DNA from: Petrotoga olearia DSM 13574
GTDB taxonomy: Bacteria; Thermotogota; Thermotogae; Petrotogales; Petrotogaceae
Direction: 5' to 3'
Length of the DNA stretch: 64,000 bases
NCBI RefSeq assembly: GCF_002895525.1
Contig: NZ_AZRL01000012.1
Span: forward strand, 230,863-294,862
The notes under the pieces are model-generated. The model saw only the letters and a list, made by a program, of their open reading frames with translations, was not told where the DNA came from and did no database searches. Below, piece by piece: positions 25,963 to 35,335 of this stretch. Position 1 is the stretch's first letter, and each line of letters opens with the position of its first letter. The translations under genes and the position numbers were made by a program.

Positions 25963-26748
25963 ATGAAAGTAAAAGAATCGGATAAAAAATTGTTAAGTAC
26001 TTTTAAGGCTGATGATCCTACAATACAGGAATTGAGAACTATTGCAAAAAATTTAGGGATTAAATTAAAACGAAATATGAATAAAAAAGAGATTTTGAAG
26101 GCAGTTAGAAAAGAGATTAAAAGGTTAGAAGAGCCTTCAAATCAAAAGATTGGACAGGTCTCTGAATACACAAAATCAACAAAAAATCTGCAAAAGCTTC
26201 CAAAATCAAATGAATCAGAAGAGCTCCCTAAAAAGTATGAAAAGGATAAGCTAAAATTGATGCCTGTCAATCCACATTGGGCTTATGCTTACTGGGAGTT
26301 TTCTGAAAAAAGTAGAAAAAAACTAAAAAAATTATCAAAAAATTCTAATATTACTATCAGAGTCATAAAAAAATCAACGGGGAATCAAGAAGAAGAAAAA
26401 GAAGTTATTGAAACAAATTTAGAATTAGAGCAAAGTAACAATATTTATTTCTCCCTTCCACAAGATGATTCAACTTATGCTGCTTTTCTTGGAGTAGAAA
26501 ATAAAAACGAAGAGTTTACTGCATTAATAGAATCTAATGAAATTACAACACCTTCTTCTTCCTTGAAAAGTTCAGATAAAGAAGAATGGTTTTTGTTAAA
26601 AGAGGAAAAAGTCATAGAGGAAAAAGTCATAAAAGAAAACAAAAAAAAAGGGCTTAGACTTTGGGGTGTAGAAAAACATGCTGGGAGTAGTGAAAAAATG
26701 TTTATAAACAAAAGAAAATCTAACGGTATCAATTTTGGAAGAGATTGA
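25963..26748 (+). CDS. DUF4912-domain protein
   Basis: The 261-residue, very lysine/glutamate-rich protein contains a DUF4912 core near residues 95-180, recognised by LMPVNPHWAYAYWEFSE, where family members have a Pro-x-W-x-YWE pattern. The first 50 residues form a helical SAP/Rho-N-like module (TIQELRTIAKNLGIKLK) that often binds nucleic acid. The C-terminal 60 residues are low-complexity and charged. It overlaps the following GH57 branching-enzyme frame, a pairing I associate with Thermotogota; a role with glycogen or glucan metabolism is only guilt by association. Confidence 0.65.
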   Translation: MKVKESDKKLLSTFKADDPTIQELRTIAKNLGIKLKRNMNKKEILKAVRKEIKRLEEPSNQKIGQVSEYTKSTKNLQKLPKSNESEELPKKYEKDKLKLMPVNPHWAYAYWEFSEKSRKKLKKLSKNSNITIRVIKKSTGNQEEEKEVIETNLELEQSNNIYFSLPQDDSTYAAFLGVENKNEEFTALIESNEITTPSSSLKSSDKEEWFLLKEEKVIEEKVIKENKKKGLRLWGVEKHAGSSEKMFINKRKSNGINFGRD

Positions 26749-26752
26749 AATT

Positions 26753-28369
26753 ATGAAGAGTAAAAAGGGGAAAATTTTATTTTTATTACATGCTCATCTG
26801 CCTTATATTCACCATCCCGACTTTGAAAACTTTATGGAAGAAAGATGGCTTTTCGAGGCCTTAACCGAGACATATATTCCTTTAATAAAAGTTTTTAAAT
26901 CTTTAGAAAAAGCTAATATTCCATTTAAACTTACAATAAGTCTCTCTCCCACCTTGATGGAGATGCTTAATTTAAATGATTTAAGAGAAAAATATCACAA
27001 ACATCTATTAAAATTGATAGAATTAACGGAAAAAGAGATAATTAGGACAAAATTCGAAGATCCTCGAAAATATGAACTAGCCCAACATTATAGACGTGAA
27101 CTAATGGAAGACATGGAAATTTTTTCAGAAGAATACCATCAAGATATATTGAAATCTTTCAAGGAATTTAAAGATAAAGGTTACATTGAAGTGATAACAT
27201 CTAATGGAACACATGGATATCTACCTTTTTATCGGGATTATCCAGAGGCTATTAGAGCTCAAATAAAATCTGCTGTGTTAACCTACAAAAAATATTTTGG
27301 TGATCGCCCTAAAGGGATATGGTTGGCAGAATGTGCTTATTTTAAAGGGCTTGACAGATATTTGTCACAGGAAGATATACGATACTTTTTTGTGGATACA
27401 CACGGTTTTACCTATGCAGATAGTAAGCCCAGATATGATGTATACAGACCCATCATAACTCCGAATAAAGTTTTTGTTTTTGCCAGAGATCCTGAATCGA
27501 GTGAGCAGATATGGAGTGCTGAAATTGGCTATCCTGGCGATCCAAGGTATCGAGAATTTTACAGGGATATTGGTTATGACAGAGAAGACGATTACATTAA
27601 ACCATATATAGATCCAAGTGGAATAAGGTGCAATACCGGAATAAAATATCATCGTATTACCGATAAGTCATTATCCTTGGACAAAAAAGAAATATACGAT
27701 CTTCGAGAAGCTGAAAATGTTGTAAAAGAGCATGCAAGAGATTATTTACATAAGAAAACTTTGCAGATAAGGAAATTATCTACAATTTTAGATGAAGAAG
27801 AACCGATAATTGTAGCTCCCTTTGATGCCGAACTATTTGGTCATTGGTGGTATGAAGGCCCGAAATTTTTGGAAGAGCTTTTTAGGCAATCTTTTGAAAA
27901 TGAAGATTTGGAGTTTTCCACACCTTCCGAGTTTTTACAAACGGTTAAAAAAGTTCAAATAACTTATCCTGCTGAATCATCATGGGGGGGCGGTGGATAC
28001 CATGATGTATGGCTTAACAGTAAAAATGATTGGATTTATAAGCATATTCACGAGATAACGGAAAGAATGATAGAAAAAGCCAATACTTTTAAGTTCCCTT
28101 CAAATTTACAGAAAAGAGTTTTAAATCAGATGATGAGAGAGGTTCTTCTTGCACAAGCTAGTGATTGGCCTTTTATAATGACCACGGGAACCACTATAGA
28201 ATACGCAAAAAATCGAGTTAAATGCCATATTAACAGATTTTTCGATCTAGAGAAAATGTTGGAAAAGCAAGAAATTAACGATGAAAGACTCTCATTTTAT
28301 GAATGGGTAGATAATATTTTTAGAAACATTGATTACACAATATTTTCGAGTGATTATAGAACAAACTAA
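26753..28369 (+). CDS. GH57-family 1,4-alpha-glucan branching enzyme (DUF1957 C-terminus)
   Basis: GH57 branching enzymes introduce alpha-1,6 branches into glycogen-type glucans in the cytoplasm. The protein has the N-terminal motif HAHLPYIHHPDFENFMEERW, the nucleophile Glu in GIWLAECAY near residue 200, and the second catalytic Asp in PFDAELFGHWWYEGP near 365. The C-terminal helical DUF1957 domain has SSWGGGGYHDVWLN and QASDWPF, typical of the branching-enzyme branch rather than amylases. The ATG at 26753 is preferred (538 residues); an upstream TTG at 26735 lies inside the DUF4912 gene. Confidence 0.9.
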   Translation: MKSKKGKILFLLHAHLPYIHHPDFENFMEERWLFEALTETYIPLIKVFKSLEKANIPFKLTISLSPTLMEMLNLNDLREKYHKHLLKLIELTEKEIIRTKFEDPRKYELAQHYRRELMEDMEIFSEEYHQDILKSFKEFKDKGYIEVITSNGTHGYLPFYRDYPEAIRAQIKSAVLTYKKYFGDRPKGIWLAECAYFKGLDRYLSQEDIRYFFVDTHGFTYADSKPRYDVYRPIITPNKVFVFARDPESSEQIWSAEIGYPGDPRYREFYRDIGYDREDDYIKPYIDPSGIRCNTGIKYHRITDKSLSLDKKEIYDLREAENVVKEHARDYLHKKTLQIRKLSTILDEEEPIIVAPFDAELFGHWWYEGPKFLEELFRQSFENEDLEFSTPSEFLQTVKKVQITYPAESSWGGGGYHDVWLNSKNDWIYKHIHEITERMIEKANTFKFPSNLQKRVLNQMMREVLLAQASDWPFIMTTGTTIEYAKNRVKCHINRFFDLEKMLEKQEINDERLSFYEWVDNIFRNIDYTIFSSDYRTN

Positions 28370-28407
28370 TTTATTGAAAATTATTACGTGAAGGGAGGAT
28401 AAGAACT

Positions 28408-28983
28408 TTGCCAGAAAAATACTTTGAGATAAGATGGCATGCAAGAGCAGGACAAGGCGCAAAAAGTGCTTCTCAATTTTTGACAGAAGCTGCAGAAGAA
28501 GCCGGGAAGTTTTCGAGTTCATTTCCAGAATATGGAGCAGAAAGATCTGGTGCTCCGATGAAAGCTTTTAACAGGGTTGCAGATGTTCCTATAAGAATTA
28601 AAAGTAACGTAGAGACCCCCGATGTGGTAGTTGTTATAGACGACACACTTTTAAAAAACCCTGAAGTAACATCTGGATTGGCTGATGATAAATTTTTGTT
28701 AGTCAACACAACTAGAAGCATCGAAGAGGTAAGAAATTTAACAGGGTATAAAGGAAGAATCGGTGTAATACCTGCTACGGACATAGCATTAGAAGAAATA
28801 AAAAGAGGTATACCTAACACTGTTATGATAGGAGCTTTGATAAGAGCTACCGATATAGTACCTTTGGATGCTGTCAAAGAAAAAATCAAGGCTGCTTTCT
28901 CCAAAAAGTTCTCTGATGAAGTTGTAAGAGCCAATATTAGAGCACTGGAGAGAGGTTACCAGGAGGTGAAACTTAGTGATTAA
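28408..28983 (+). CDS. porG: Pyruvate:ferredoxin oxidoreductase gamma subunit
   Basis: This is one of four subunits of the enzyme that oxidises pyruvate to acetyl-CoA, CO2 and reduced ferredoxin. The 191-residue gamma subunit has WHARAGQGAKSASQFLTEA, PEYGAERSGAPM and the closing helix FSDEVVRANIRALERGYQ typical of the family. A TTG start fits AAGGGAGGAT 8 bp upstream. It heads porG-porD-porA-porB and overlaps porD by 8 bp. Confidence 0.95.
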   Translation: MPEKYFEIRWHARAGQGAKSASQFLTEAAEEAGKFSSSFPEYGAERSGAPMKAFNRVADVPIRIKSNVETPDVVVVIDDTLLKNPEVTSGLADDKFLLVNTTRSIEEVRNLTGYKGRIGVIPATDIALEEIKRGIPNTVMIGALIRATDIVPLDAVKEKIKAAFSKKFSDEVVRANIRALERGYQEVKLSD

Positions 28984-29278
28984 GGTGAAAGGTTGGAAAG
29001 ATATCCCTATTGGTGGTGTAATTGATAAACCTGCTACGGCAAGAGAGTACAAAACAGGTGAATGGAGGATTCAAAGACCAATAGTGGATGAAGAAAAATG
29101 TACTAATTGTATGCAATGTTGGCTTTTTTGTCCAGATATGGCAATAGATGGTAGGCTTGACGGTAAAAAGATGAAGTTGGGAGAAGTGAATCTAGACTAT
29201 TGTAAGGGCTGCGGTGTTTGTGCCGCTGTATGCCCAGTTGACGCAATAGAAATGAAATCTGAATCAGAATTTATTTAA
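28976..29278 (+). CDS. porD: Pyruvate:ferredoxin oxidoreductase delta subunit (2x[4Fe-4S])
   Basis: This 100-residue bacterial-type ferredoxin subunit carries electrons from the catalytic core to ferredoxin. Two [4Fe-4S] motifs are visible: CTNCMQCWLFCP near residue 42 and CKGCGVCAAVCP near 75. It starts with GTG within the end of porG, after AGGAGGTGA. It lies between the gamma and alpha genes, as in Thermotoga and archaeal four-subunit enzymes. Confidence 0.95.
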   Translation: MIKVKGWKDIPIGGVIDKPATAREYKTGEWRIQRPIVDEEKCTNCMQCWLFCPDMAIDGRLDGKKMKLGEVNLDYCKGCGVCAAVCPVDAIEMKSESEFI

Positions 29279-29304
29279 AGGAAATGTGAAGGAGGTTAAA
29301 ATAT

Positions 29305-30474
29305 ATGCCTGTAAAACTAACGGTTACCGGAGCTGCTGCTGTTGCTCATGCCATGAGGCAGATCAATCCAGATGTGGTGGCAGCTTATCCAATAACTCCT
29401 CAAACACCAATTGTTGAATATTATGCAGGATTCGTATCCGATGGTATCGTAGACACTGTAATGGTTCCTGTGGAATCTGAACATTCGGCGATGAGTGCAG
29501 TAGTAGGTTCAGCGGCATCTGGAGCCAGAACTATGACAGCCACTGCTGCAAATGGGTTAGCATTGATGTCAGAAATAGTATATATAGCGGCTTCTTACAG
29601 ACTTCCCATAGTAATGCCTATTGTGAATAGAGCATTATCTGGACCTATCAATATACACTGTGATCATTCCGATGCCATGATGGTAAGAGACTCTGGGTGG
29701 ATTCAGTTCTTCACTGAAAACCATCAAGAAGCATATGATTTTACGATAATGGCTACCAAATTAGCGGAAAAAGAGAATGTGTTGTTACCGGTGATGGTGA
29801 ATTTGGATGGTTTCATTACTTCTCATGGAGTGGAAAGTTTTGAGATGCTAGATGATGAAGTTGTAAGAGAGTTTGTGGGAAGCTGGAATCCTAAATATTC
29901 TCTTTTAAATACAAAAAATCCTGTTACCTTTGGTCCATTGGATCTTTTTGATTATTACTTTGAACACCATCGTCAACAAGAGGAAGCGATGAAAAATGCT
30001 TATAAAGAACTTCCTGGAGTATTCGAGGAATTTGAAAAGATATCTGGAAGAAGGTACGATTTTCTCGATTTGTACAAAGTAGATGATGCAGACTATATAA
30101 TGATTGTTATGAATTCTACAGCATCTACAGCGAAATATGTTGTAGACCAACTTAGAGAAGAAGGACATAAGGTTGGCTTGGTGAAACCTCAAGTCTTTAC
30201 TCCTTTTCCTAAGAAACAGTTTCAGCAAGTTTTAAATGGTAGAAAAGGCGTAGTTGTTCTAGACAGAGCAATGTCTTTTGGGAAAGAAGCTCCTTTGTAT
30301 TCCTTAGTAAAATCTTCTTTGTACGAGGTTGCTTCTCGGCCTTCTTTAGGTTCTTATATTTATGGTTTGGGAGGAAGAGACACAACCCCTGAAATGATAA
30401 GAGAAGCATTTGAAGATGCTCTTCAGGGTAATCTTTCAACTGATGAACAAAGATATTTGGGTTTAAGAGAATAA
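29305..30474 (+). CDS. porA: Pyruvate:ferredoxin oxidoreductase alpha subunit
   Basis: The alpha subunit contributes to the active site and coenzyme A binding. Its 389 residues open with GAAAVAHAMRQINPDVVAAYPITPQTPIVE, a region whose YPITPQT is diagnostic. VESEHSAMSAVVGSAASGAR, RALSGPINIHCDHSD and the domain VVVLDRAMSFGKEAPLY follow. A GGAGG ribosome-binding site precedes the ATG. It sits 26 bp after porD and 16 bp before porB. Confidence 0.96.
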   Translation: MPVKLTVTGAAAVAHAMRQINPDVVAAYPITPQTPIVEYYAGFVSDGIVDTVMVPVESEHSAMSAVVGSAASGARTMTATAANGLALMSEIVYIAASYRLPIVMPIVNRALSGPINIHCDHSDAMMVRDSGWIQFFTENHQEAYDFTIMATKLAEKENVLLPVMVNLDGFITSHGVESFEMLDDEVVREFVGSWNPKYSLLNTKNPVTFGPLDLFDYYFEHHRQQEEAMKNAYKELPGVFEEFEKISGRRYDFLDLYKVDDADYIMIVMNSTASTAKYVVDQLREEGHKVGLVKPQVFTPFPKKQFQQVLNGRKGVVVLDRAMSFGKEAPLYSLVKSSLYEVASRPSLGSYIYGLGGRDTTPEMIREAFEDALQGNLSTDEQRYLGLRE

Positions 30475-30490
30475 CTGGAGGTGAATAAAT

Positions 30491-31468
30491 GTGCCTAGCA
30501 TTAGAGATATAGTAGGATACGTTGAAACAAATGATTGGGCTTTTACCCAAGGCCATAGATTATGCCCTGGTTGTAATGCTCCAATGGTTGCAAATTGGGC
30601 TACTTTGGCTGCAAAAAGTTTGGGTTATGAACCTGTAGTTGGAGCTGCGACAGGTTGTTTGGAAGTTTCTTCCACAATATATCCATTTACTTCTTGGAAT
30701 GTACCTTATATACACAACGCTTTTGAAAATGTTGCTGCAACAATATCCGGTGCAGAGTCTGCTTATAGATCTCTGTTAAATAGAGGAAAAATAAAAAACG
30801 ATAAGATAAAATTTATCGCATTTGCTGGTGATGGTGGAACTTACGATATAGGGTTACAATCGTTATCTGGAGCTATAGAAAGAGGTCACGATTTCGTTTA
30901 CATCTTGTATGACAACGAAGGATACATGAACACGGGTAATCAAAGATCTGGATCCACTCCAATAGGTGCCGATTCAACTACCGAGCCAGTGGGTAAAGCT
31001 ATATCCGGGAAGTTACAGTTGAAAAAGAGTATAGTAGATATAATAGCTGGTCATGAAGGTGTTTATGCTGCAACGGCAGTAACTTCCGAACCTTGGGATT
31101 TCATAAGAAAAATGCAATCAGCATTAGAGTTCAAAGGGCCTGCTTTCATTTCTATTTTGGCACCATGTGTTAGATTTTGGAGAATTCCTGACGATTCAGG
31201 TCCAGAAGTAACTAAGTTAGCTGTTGAAACTAAGTATTGGCCATTATGGGAATACAATATGGGTGTTTACAAAGTTACTAAGAAACCTAAAATATTCAAA
31301 CCAGTAAAAGATTACGTAACAAAATTAGGCAGATACAACAAACTTATGAAAAGGCCAGATGCTAACGAAATACTCGAAGAACTACAAAATTATGTCGATG
31401 CTAAATGGGATAGGTTATTAGCTTTAGAAGAAATTACTAAAGATAAGCCTATCAGAACAAAAATATAG
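30491..31468 (+). CDS. porB: Pyruvate:ferredoxin oxidoreductase beta subunit
   Basis: The beta subunit binds thiamine diphosphate and a [4Fe-4S] cluster. The 325-residue protein has CPGCNAPM near the N-terminus for cluster ligands, and the ThDP motif FAGDGGTYDIGLQSLSGA, with NEGYMNTGNQRSGSTP downstream as in archaeal and Thermotoga PorB. The GTG start follows a GGAGGTG ribosome-binding site. A strong terminator comes 10 bp after the stop codon. Confidence 0.96.
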   Translation: MPSIRDIVGYVETNDWAFTQGHRLCPGCNAPMVANWATLAAKSLGYEPVVGAATGCLEVSSTIYPFTSWNVPYIHNAFENVAATISGAESAYRSLLNRGKIKNDKIKFIAFAGDGGTYDIGLQSLSGAIERGHDFVYILYDNEGYMNTGNQRSGSTPIGADSTTEPVGKAISGKLQLKKSIVDIIAGHEGVYAATAVTSEPWDFIRKMQSALEFKGPAFISILAPCVRFWRIPDDSGPEVTKLAVETKYWPLWEYNMGVYKVTKKPKIFKPVKDYVTKLGRYNKLMKRPDANEILEELQNYVDAKWDRLLALEEITKDKPIRTKI

Positions 31469-31475
31469 AAAGTTT

Positions 31476-31504
31476 AAAGGGGATATTAATTTATCCCCTT
31501 TTTT
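31476..31504 (+). terminator. Terminator of the porGDAB operon
   Basis: A 10-bp stem AAAGGGGATA/TATCCCCTTT with a 6-nt loop is followed by a T run, immediately after porB. Confidence 0.9.
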
Positions 31505-31610
31505 CAATAATAAAAGATTAAGCATTGGGCAAATTCAAAAAAATGTGGTAAAATTAAAGTCAAATATCATAGAAGACAGTAAATTTTAAGAGTTTAGGAG
31601 GCATTATTGG

Positions 31611-33614
31611 ATGAATAATTGGTTTAAAAAACACGAAAGACTGATCACTATAATAGTTATAGCAGGTTTTTTAGCAGGTATAGTGTGGTGGTCTGTAGCA
31701 ACTTACGTATCATCTCGAAACCCCATGATCACTTCGCAAAATGGAAATACACTGAGGAAAGAAGACTCTGTTCTAGTTATCACAAAAAACGGCTTAGAAT
31801 TGGACTATCCTTATTGGATTATGAAGAGTGAAGTAGATAACATAACTCAACAGCAAGCACAGATATATCAACAGTATTATGGTCAGCAGTTGGATCCTGT
31901 TTTTGATTATTTAGCACTTGATAATCAGGTGGTAGATTTACTTTTTGACGAAAAAATTGTTAGATTTTACGCCGAACAGAACGATCTTTTGCCTTCCAAG
32001 GAAGAAGTGAATAATCAGATAAATATACACGTTGATCAATATATATCTCAATACAAATCTAATGAATCAAATTGGAATAATATGCTTCAATACTATGGTA
32101 GTGAACAAAATATTCGAAACATTTTAATTTCTGGTTTGCAACAAACGGTGGAGACCGATTTGATTAATAATGCAGTTAAAGATGCAGTCGCTTCAGTTTC
32201 CAGGGAAGATGCTTTAGCCTATATTGAGCAAAACTTTGAAAGTATAAAGAATGATTATGAAGAAGTTAGAGTACAGCATATACTCCTTTCAGATGAGGCA
32301 ACTGCGAATAATATTAAAAATAATATTGAATCCGGTGAGATAACTTTTGAAGATGCTGCTTCTTTGTATTCAATAGATACCTCTAATGCCACCGATTCTG
32401 GAGAGATTGGATGGATAAAACATGGGCAGTATGAAAAAACCTTTGAAGATGCTGCTTTTAATGGACGAGTTGGCGAGATTATTGGACCTGTACAAACGTC
32501 GCAAGGTTTCCATTTGATAAGGGTACTTGATAAGAAAATATTTGAAAAACCCGAAGATGTATTTTTGTACGACGATGTATATGTCCAAGTGGAAAGCACA
32601 ATTCAAGATCAAAAGTATAATAATTGGTTGTCTAATTATAAAGAAAATGAAAACTTTGGAAGAAATTATTACGATACAAAATTGATGTATATGTACGAGT
32701 TAACAAAGGCGAGTACAGATGTAGAAAGAATAGAAGAATTGGCAAAAGAATTAGAAAGTATTGTGTTCGAGGGTAATGAAATTTCAATGGAAGTTGATTC
32801 TGATTATTTAGCTGTGTATACGATGGTTGTAAATCAATTATTAGGTTTATACAATGATCGAACTATTTCTATAAATCAATATCTTAGCCTATCTGAATTT
32901 GTGGATCCAGATGTTGTTTCACTAGGTTTGGATGTTATAAATAACAAACTTGAAGAATTGAACACTCAATCAACTACCGATGAAAGTACTTACTTATTGA
33001 GTGAAATGTCAAAATATCAGGATGCTCAAACTTATCTGAGTGCAAAAGAAACCATTGAGGCTTTTGGAGTAAATACTACAGAAGATGCAAGCGTTATGAA
33101 AGCAGAATTACAAACTAAATCACAAGATTACGTTGAAAAGTTAAAAAAAGTATTAGCTGATTTATACGCACAGTATCCGTCTTCAAACACAGTGGTTCAA
33201 CTATATTATCAGTTGAACCCTCAAGATCCAAAAGTAAAGGTTAGCTATTCGAGGTTACAGTTGGATCAGCTAAAACAGTACGCCTCTTATTTAGGATCCC
33301 AGTATTTATTTTCTTTATTTCAGCAACAGATCACCGAGATCTTAGTAAATGTCCAGACAGTTGTTGATTCTACTCAAGCAGCAACCGACACTAAATTAGA
33401 AGCCTTAGAGGTTGGGTTGGATTTAACTGATTTGCTAGGGCTAAATGAAATTAAATTGTCTTATTTGGAAACAATAAAAGAGATCGATCCAAACTATTAT
33501 ACTAATATTGATAGTATGATAGAAAGTTTGCAAAGAGAAATACAAGAAGCAAACAATACTTCTGATACTTCTACAGACACATCTCAAATTGCAACTCAGT
33601 CGAATATTCAATGA
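31611..33614 (+). CDS. Membrane-anchored parvulin-type peptidyl-prolyl isomerase (SurA/PrsA-like)
   Basis: This is probably a periplasmic foldase. The 667-residue protein has an N-terminal membrane anchor (about residues 10-34) and a SurA-N-like helical region. A parvulin (PpiC) domain spans about 215-310, marked by EVRVQHILLSDE, FEDAASLYSID and IGPVQTSQGFHLIRVLDK. The remaining 350 residues are helical and rich in Gln, Ser and Thr, longer than usual SurA or PrsA. It is alone between the por terminator and a shared terminator with tRNA-Gln. Confidence 0.85.
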   Translation: MNNWFKKHERLITIIVIAGFLAGIVWWSVATYVSSRNPMITSQNGNTLRKEDSVLVITKNGLELDYPYWIMKSEVDNITQQQAQIYQQYYGQQLDPVFDYLALDNQVVDLLFDEKIVRFYAEQNDLLPSKEEVNNQINIHVDQYISQYKSNESNWNNMLQYYGSEQNIRNILISGLQQTVETDLINNAVKDAVASVSREDALAYIEQNFESIKNDYEEVRVQHILLSDEATANNIKNNIESGEITFEDAASLYSIDTSNATDSGEIGWIKHGQYEKTFEDAAFNGRVGEIIGPVQTSQGFHLIRVLDKKIFEKPEDVFLYDDVYVQVESTIQDQKYNNWLSNYKENENFGRNYYDTKLMYMYELTKASTDVERIEELAKELESIVFEGNEISMEVDSDYLAVYTMVVNQLLGLYNDRTISINQYLSLSEFVDPDVVSLGLDVINNKLEELNTQSTTDESTYLLSEMSKYQDAQTYLSAKETIEAFGVNTTEDASVMKAELQTKSQDYVEKLKKVLADLYAQYPSSNTVVQLYYQLNPQDPKVKVSYSRLQLDQLKQYASYLGSQYLFSLFQQQITEILVNVQTVVDSTQAATDTKLEALEVGLDLTDLLGLNEIKLSYLETIKEIDPNYYTNIDSMIESLQREIQEANNTSDTSTDTSQIATQSNIQ

Positions 33615-33623
33615 TTGAAATGT

Positions 33624-33655
33624 AAAAAAGGGGAGGCATAACCTCCCCTTTTTTT
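33624..33655. terminator. Bidirectional terminator between the PPIase gene and tRNA-Gln
   Basis: The stem GGGGAGG/CCTCCCC with a 5-nt loop is flanked by A6 and T7, giving U runs in both directions. The plus-strand T run touches the CCA end of tRNA-Gln. Confidence 0.92.
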
Positions 33656-33729
33656 GGCTGGGACGGTAGGATTCGAACCTACGAATAACGGAGTCAAAGT
33701 CCGTCGCCTTGCCGCTTGGCTACGTCCCA
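33655..33729 (-). tRNA. tRNA-Gln (anticodon TTG)
   Basis: Acceptor TGGGACG pairs with CGTCCCA, discriminator G and encoded CCA. The anticodon loop CTTTGAC within ACGGA/TCCGT gives TTG. It is a single gene with its own promoter. Confidence 0.95.
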
Positions 33730-33750
33730 TTCCCTAAGTCTACAAAAATC

Positions 33751-33779
33751 ATTATAACATATCAACATTGTTTTGTCAA
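33751..33779 (-). promoter_or_regulatory. Promoter of tRNA-Gln
   Basis: On the minus strand TTGACA (33774-33779), a 17-bp spacer and TATAAT (33751-33756) with a TGn extension match the sigma-70 consensus perfectly. They lie about 22 bp upstream of the tRNA. Confidence 0.92.
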
Positions 33780-33788
33780 TACAGCTGT

Positions 33789-35090
33789 TCAAAACTCTTT
33801 TGCGATTAGGTATCCATGACTTGTAGCGTAGGTTATCGAACGGGTCCATCCGCTACAGTCTCCAATTATTTTTACATTCCCAAAGAAATCATTGTTTATC
33901 TTATTTGCATAAAATTTAACCTCGGCTCCATATAAAAGATTATCTGGATAAGTAACGCCTTTTACAACCGTTTCTAATCGTTCCAAAAAATCGATTATTG
34001 ATTCTATAGTACGTCTGGGAAGAGCTAGATTCAAATCTCCTAAAATGAAATGATGGGGATCTAATGTTGGTTCGACCCGTCCTAATTTTTTTGTTCTTTT
34101 TGAACTTTTAAAATCTTCATAGCATTGAAGTATAACTTTATCTCCACCGGCAAGGATATTGGAAAGTTTTGCTATATAGGAGCCATAACCTACAGGATCG
34201 TTGAAAGGCTGAGTGAACGAATGTGTAACCAAAATAGCAAAATTAGTGTTGGTAGTCTTTGTGGTAGTGTTTGCATGTCCGTTAACCGTTAGAAAGTCAT
34301 CGTAACTCTCCAAAGTAACTTCTCCGCCAGGATTGTTGCAAAAAGTTCTCACAATATACCCTGTTTTGGTTTTTAGCCTGATTTTGAATTCGTACATTTC
34401 TTTGTTTAAGTAGTCCACTATATGATTAGGAAGTTCAAATCTGACACCTAGGTCAACCTTGTCATTTGATAAGACTAAATCAGGATGATCTTTAACCATC
34501 TCCGATACTAATTTATGACCTCTTCTGCCAACGGCGACAACAACCTTGTCATAGGTTTTTTCACTACCACTATTTGTTACTACAACAACTTCTGGGCCAG
34601 GAATAACTTTAATAACTTCCTCACCAAATATAAAATTAACATTACTAAAGTTTGAAAATTCTTTGAAAATATTTTTAATCGTTTCTATTAGTAGCTCTGT
34701 ACCCAGATGAAAAAAGTGAGATCTTACGGGTTCAAAATCTGCATCGTAGAACTTTTTGTACAGTTCTTCGTTTTCAAAAGAATCACCTTTTTCTAATTTA
34801 TTCGAAAGCTCTAATTTTTTATCCTCATCTAACTTTGCTAACCCAGATTTTCTGAGATAATATTCTACTACTTTCTTTTGTATATTCAAAGGGATAACTA
34901 AGTCTCCACCCATTTCTTTTGAAATGAATAATTTTCCATCGTATTTCAAACCGCCGAATCCTGCACCTTCTAAATTCTCCCCTTTTTCATAAACATCTAT
35001 GCTGTAGCGGTTAATCTTTTTCTCTTCCTGTAGCCCTTTTAAGAACCCAATAGAAGCTGCACCAAAACCTATAATAGCCATCTTTTTCAT
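33789..35090 (-). CDS. FAD-dependent dehydrogenase of the COG2509 family
   Basis: This is a putative FAD/NAD-dependent oxidoreductase of unknown substrate. The 433-residue protein begins MKKMAIIGFGAASIGFLKGL, a dinucleotide-binding Rossmann fold with the GxGxxx pattern. It has EGAGFGGLKYDGKLFISKEMGG, an internal VVVAVGRRGHKLV strand and a C-terminal IIGDCSGWTRSITYATSHG, where the GD motif contacts FAD ribityl. These features match COG2509. Start ATG follows a GGGAG site. Neighbours (tRNAs) give no functional hint. Confidence 0.85.
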   Translation of the reverse strand: MKKMAIIGFGAASIGFLKGLQEEKKINRYSIDVYEKGENLEGAGFGGLKYDGKLFISKEMGGDLVIPLNIQKKVVEYYLRKSGLAKLDEDKKLELSNKLEKGDSFENEELYKKFYDADFEPVRSHFFHLGTELLIETIKNIFKEFSNFSNVNFIFGEEVIKVIPGPEVVVVTNSGSEKTYDKVVVAVGRRGHKLVSEMVKDHPDLVLSNDKVDLGVRFELPNHIVDYLNKEMYEFKIRLKTKTGYIVRTFCNNPGGEVTLESYDDFLTVNGHANTTTKTTNTNFAILVTHSFTQPFNDPVGYGSYIAKLSNILAGGDKVILQCYEDFKSSKRTKKLGRVEPTLDPHHFILGDLNLALPRRTIESIIDFLERLETVVKGVTYPDNLLYGAEVKFYANKINNDFFGNVKIIGDCSGWTRSITYATSHGYLIAKEF

Positions 35091-35135
35091 GATACTCCCT
35101 CCCGTTAAATCATTTGCTATCCTACAAAAGTTCTA

Positions 35136-35164
35136 TTGACAAGAGTTTATAAATATAGTATAAT
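35136..35164 (+). promoter_or_regulatory. Consensus promoter of tRNA-Leu
   Basis: TTGACA (35136-35141), a 17-bp spacer and TATAAT (35159-35164) lie 12 bp before the tRNA 5' end, so the transcript has almost no leader. Confidence 0.92.
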
Positions 35165-35175
35165 AACTTTGAATT

Positions 35176-35265
<90 letters not shown>

Positions 35266-35267
35266 AT

Positions 35268-35304
35268 AAAGGGCATGCGTTAGCATGCCCTTTAATCTTT
35301 TTTT
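35268..35304 (+). terminator. Terminator of tRNA-Leu
   Basis: An 11-bp stem AAAGGGCATGC/GCATGCCCTTT with a 4-nt loop is followed by a T7 run from 35298. Confidence 0.93.
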
Positions 35305-35335
35305 GGGAATCTCATCCAATTTCAAGGAAGGTTCC

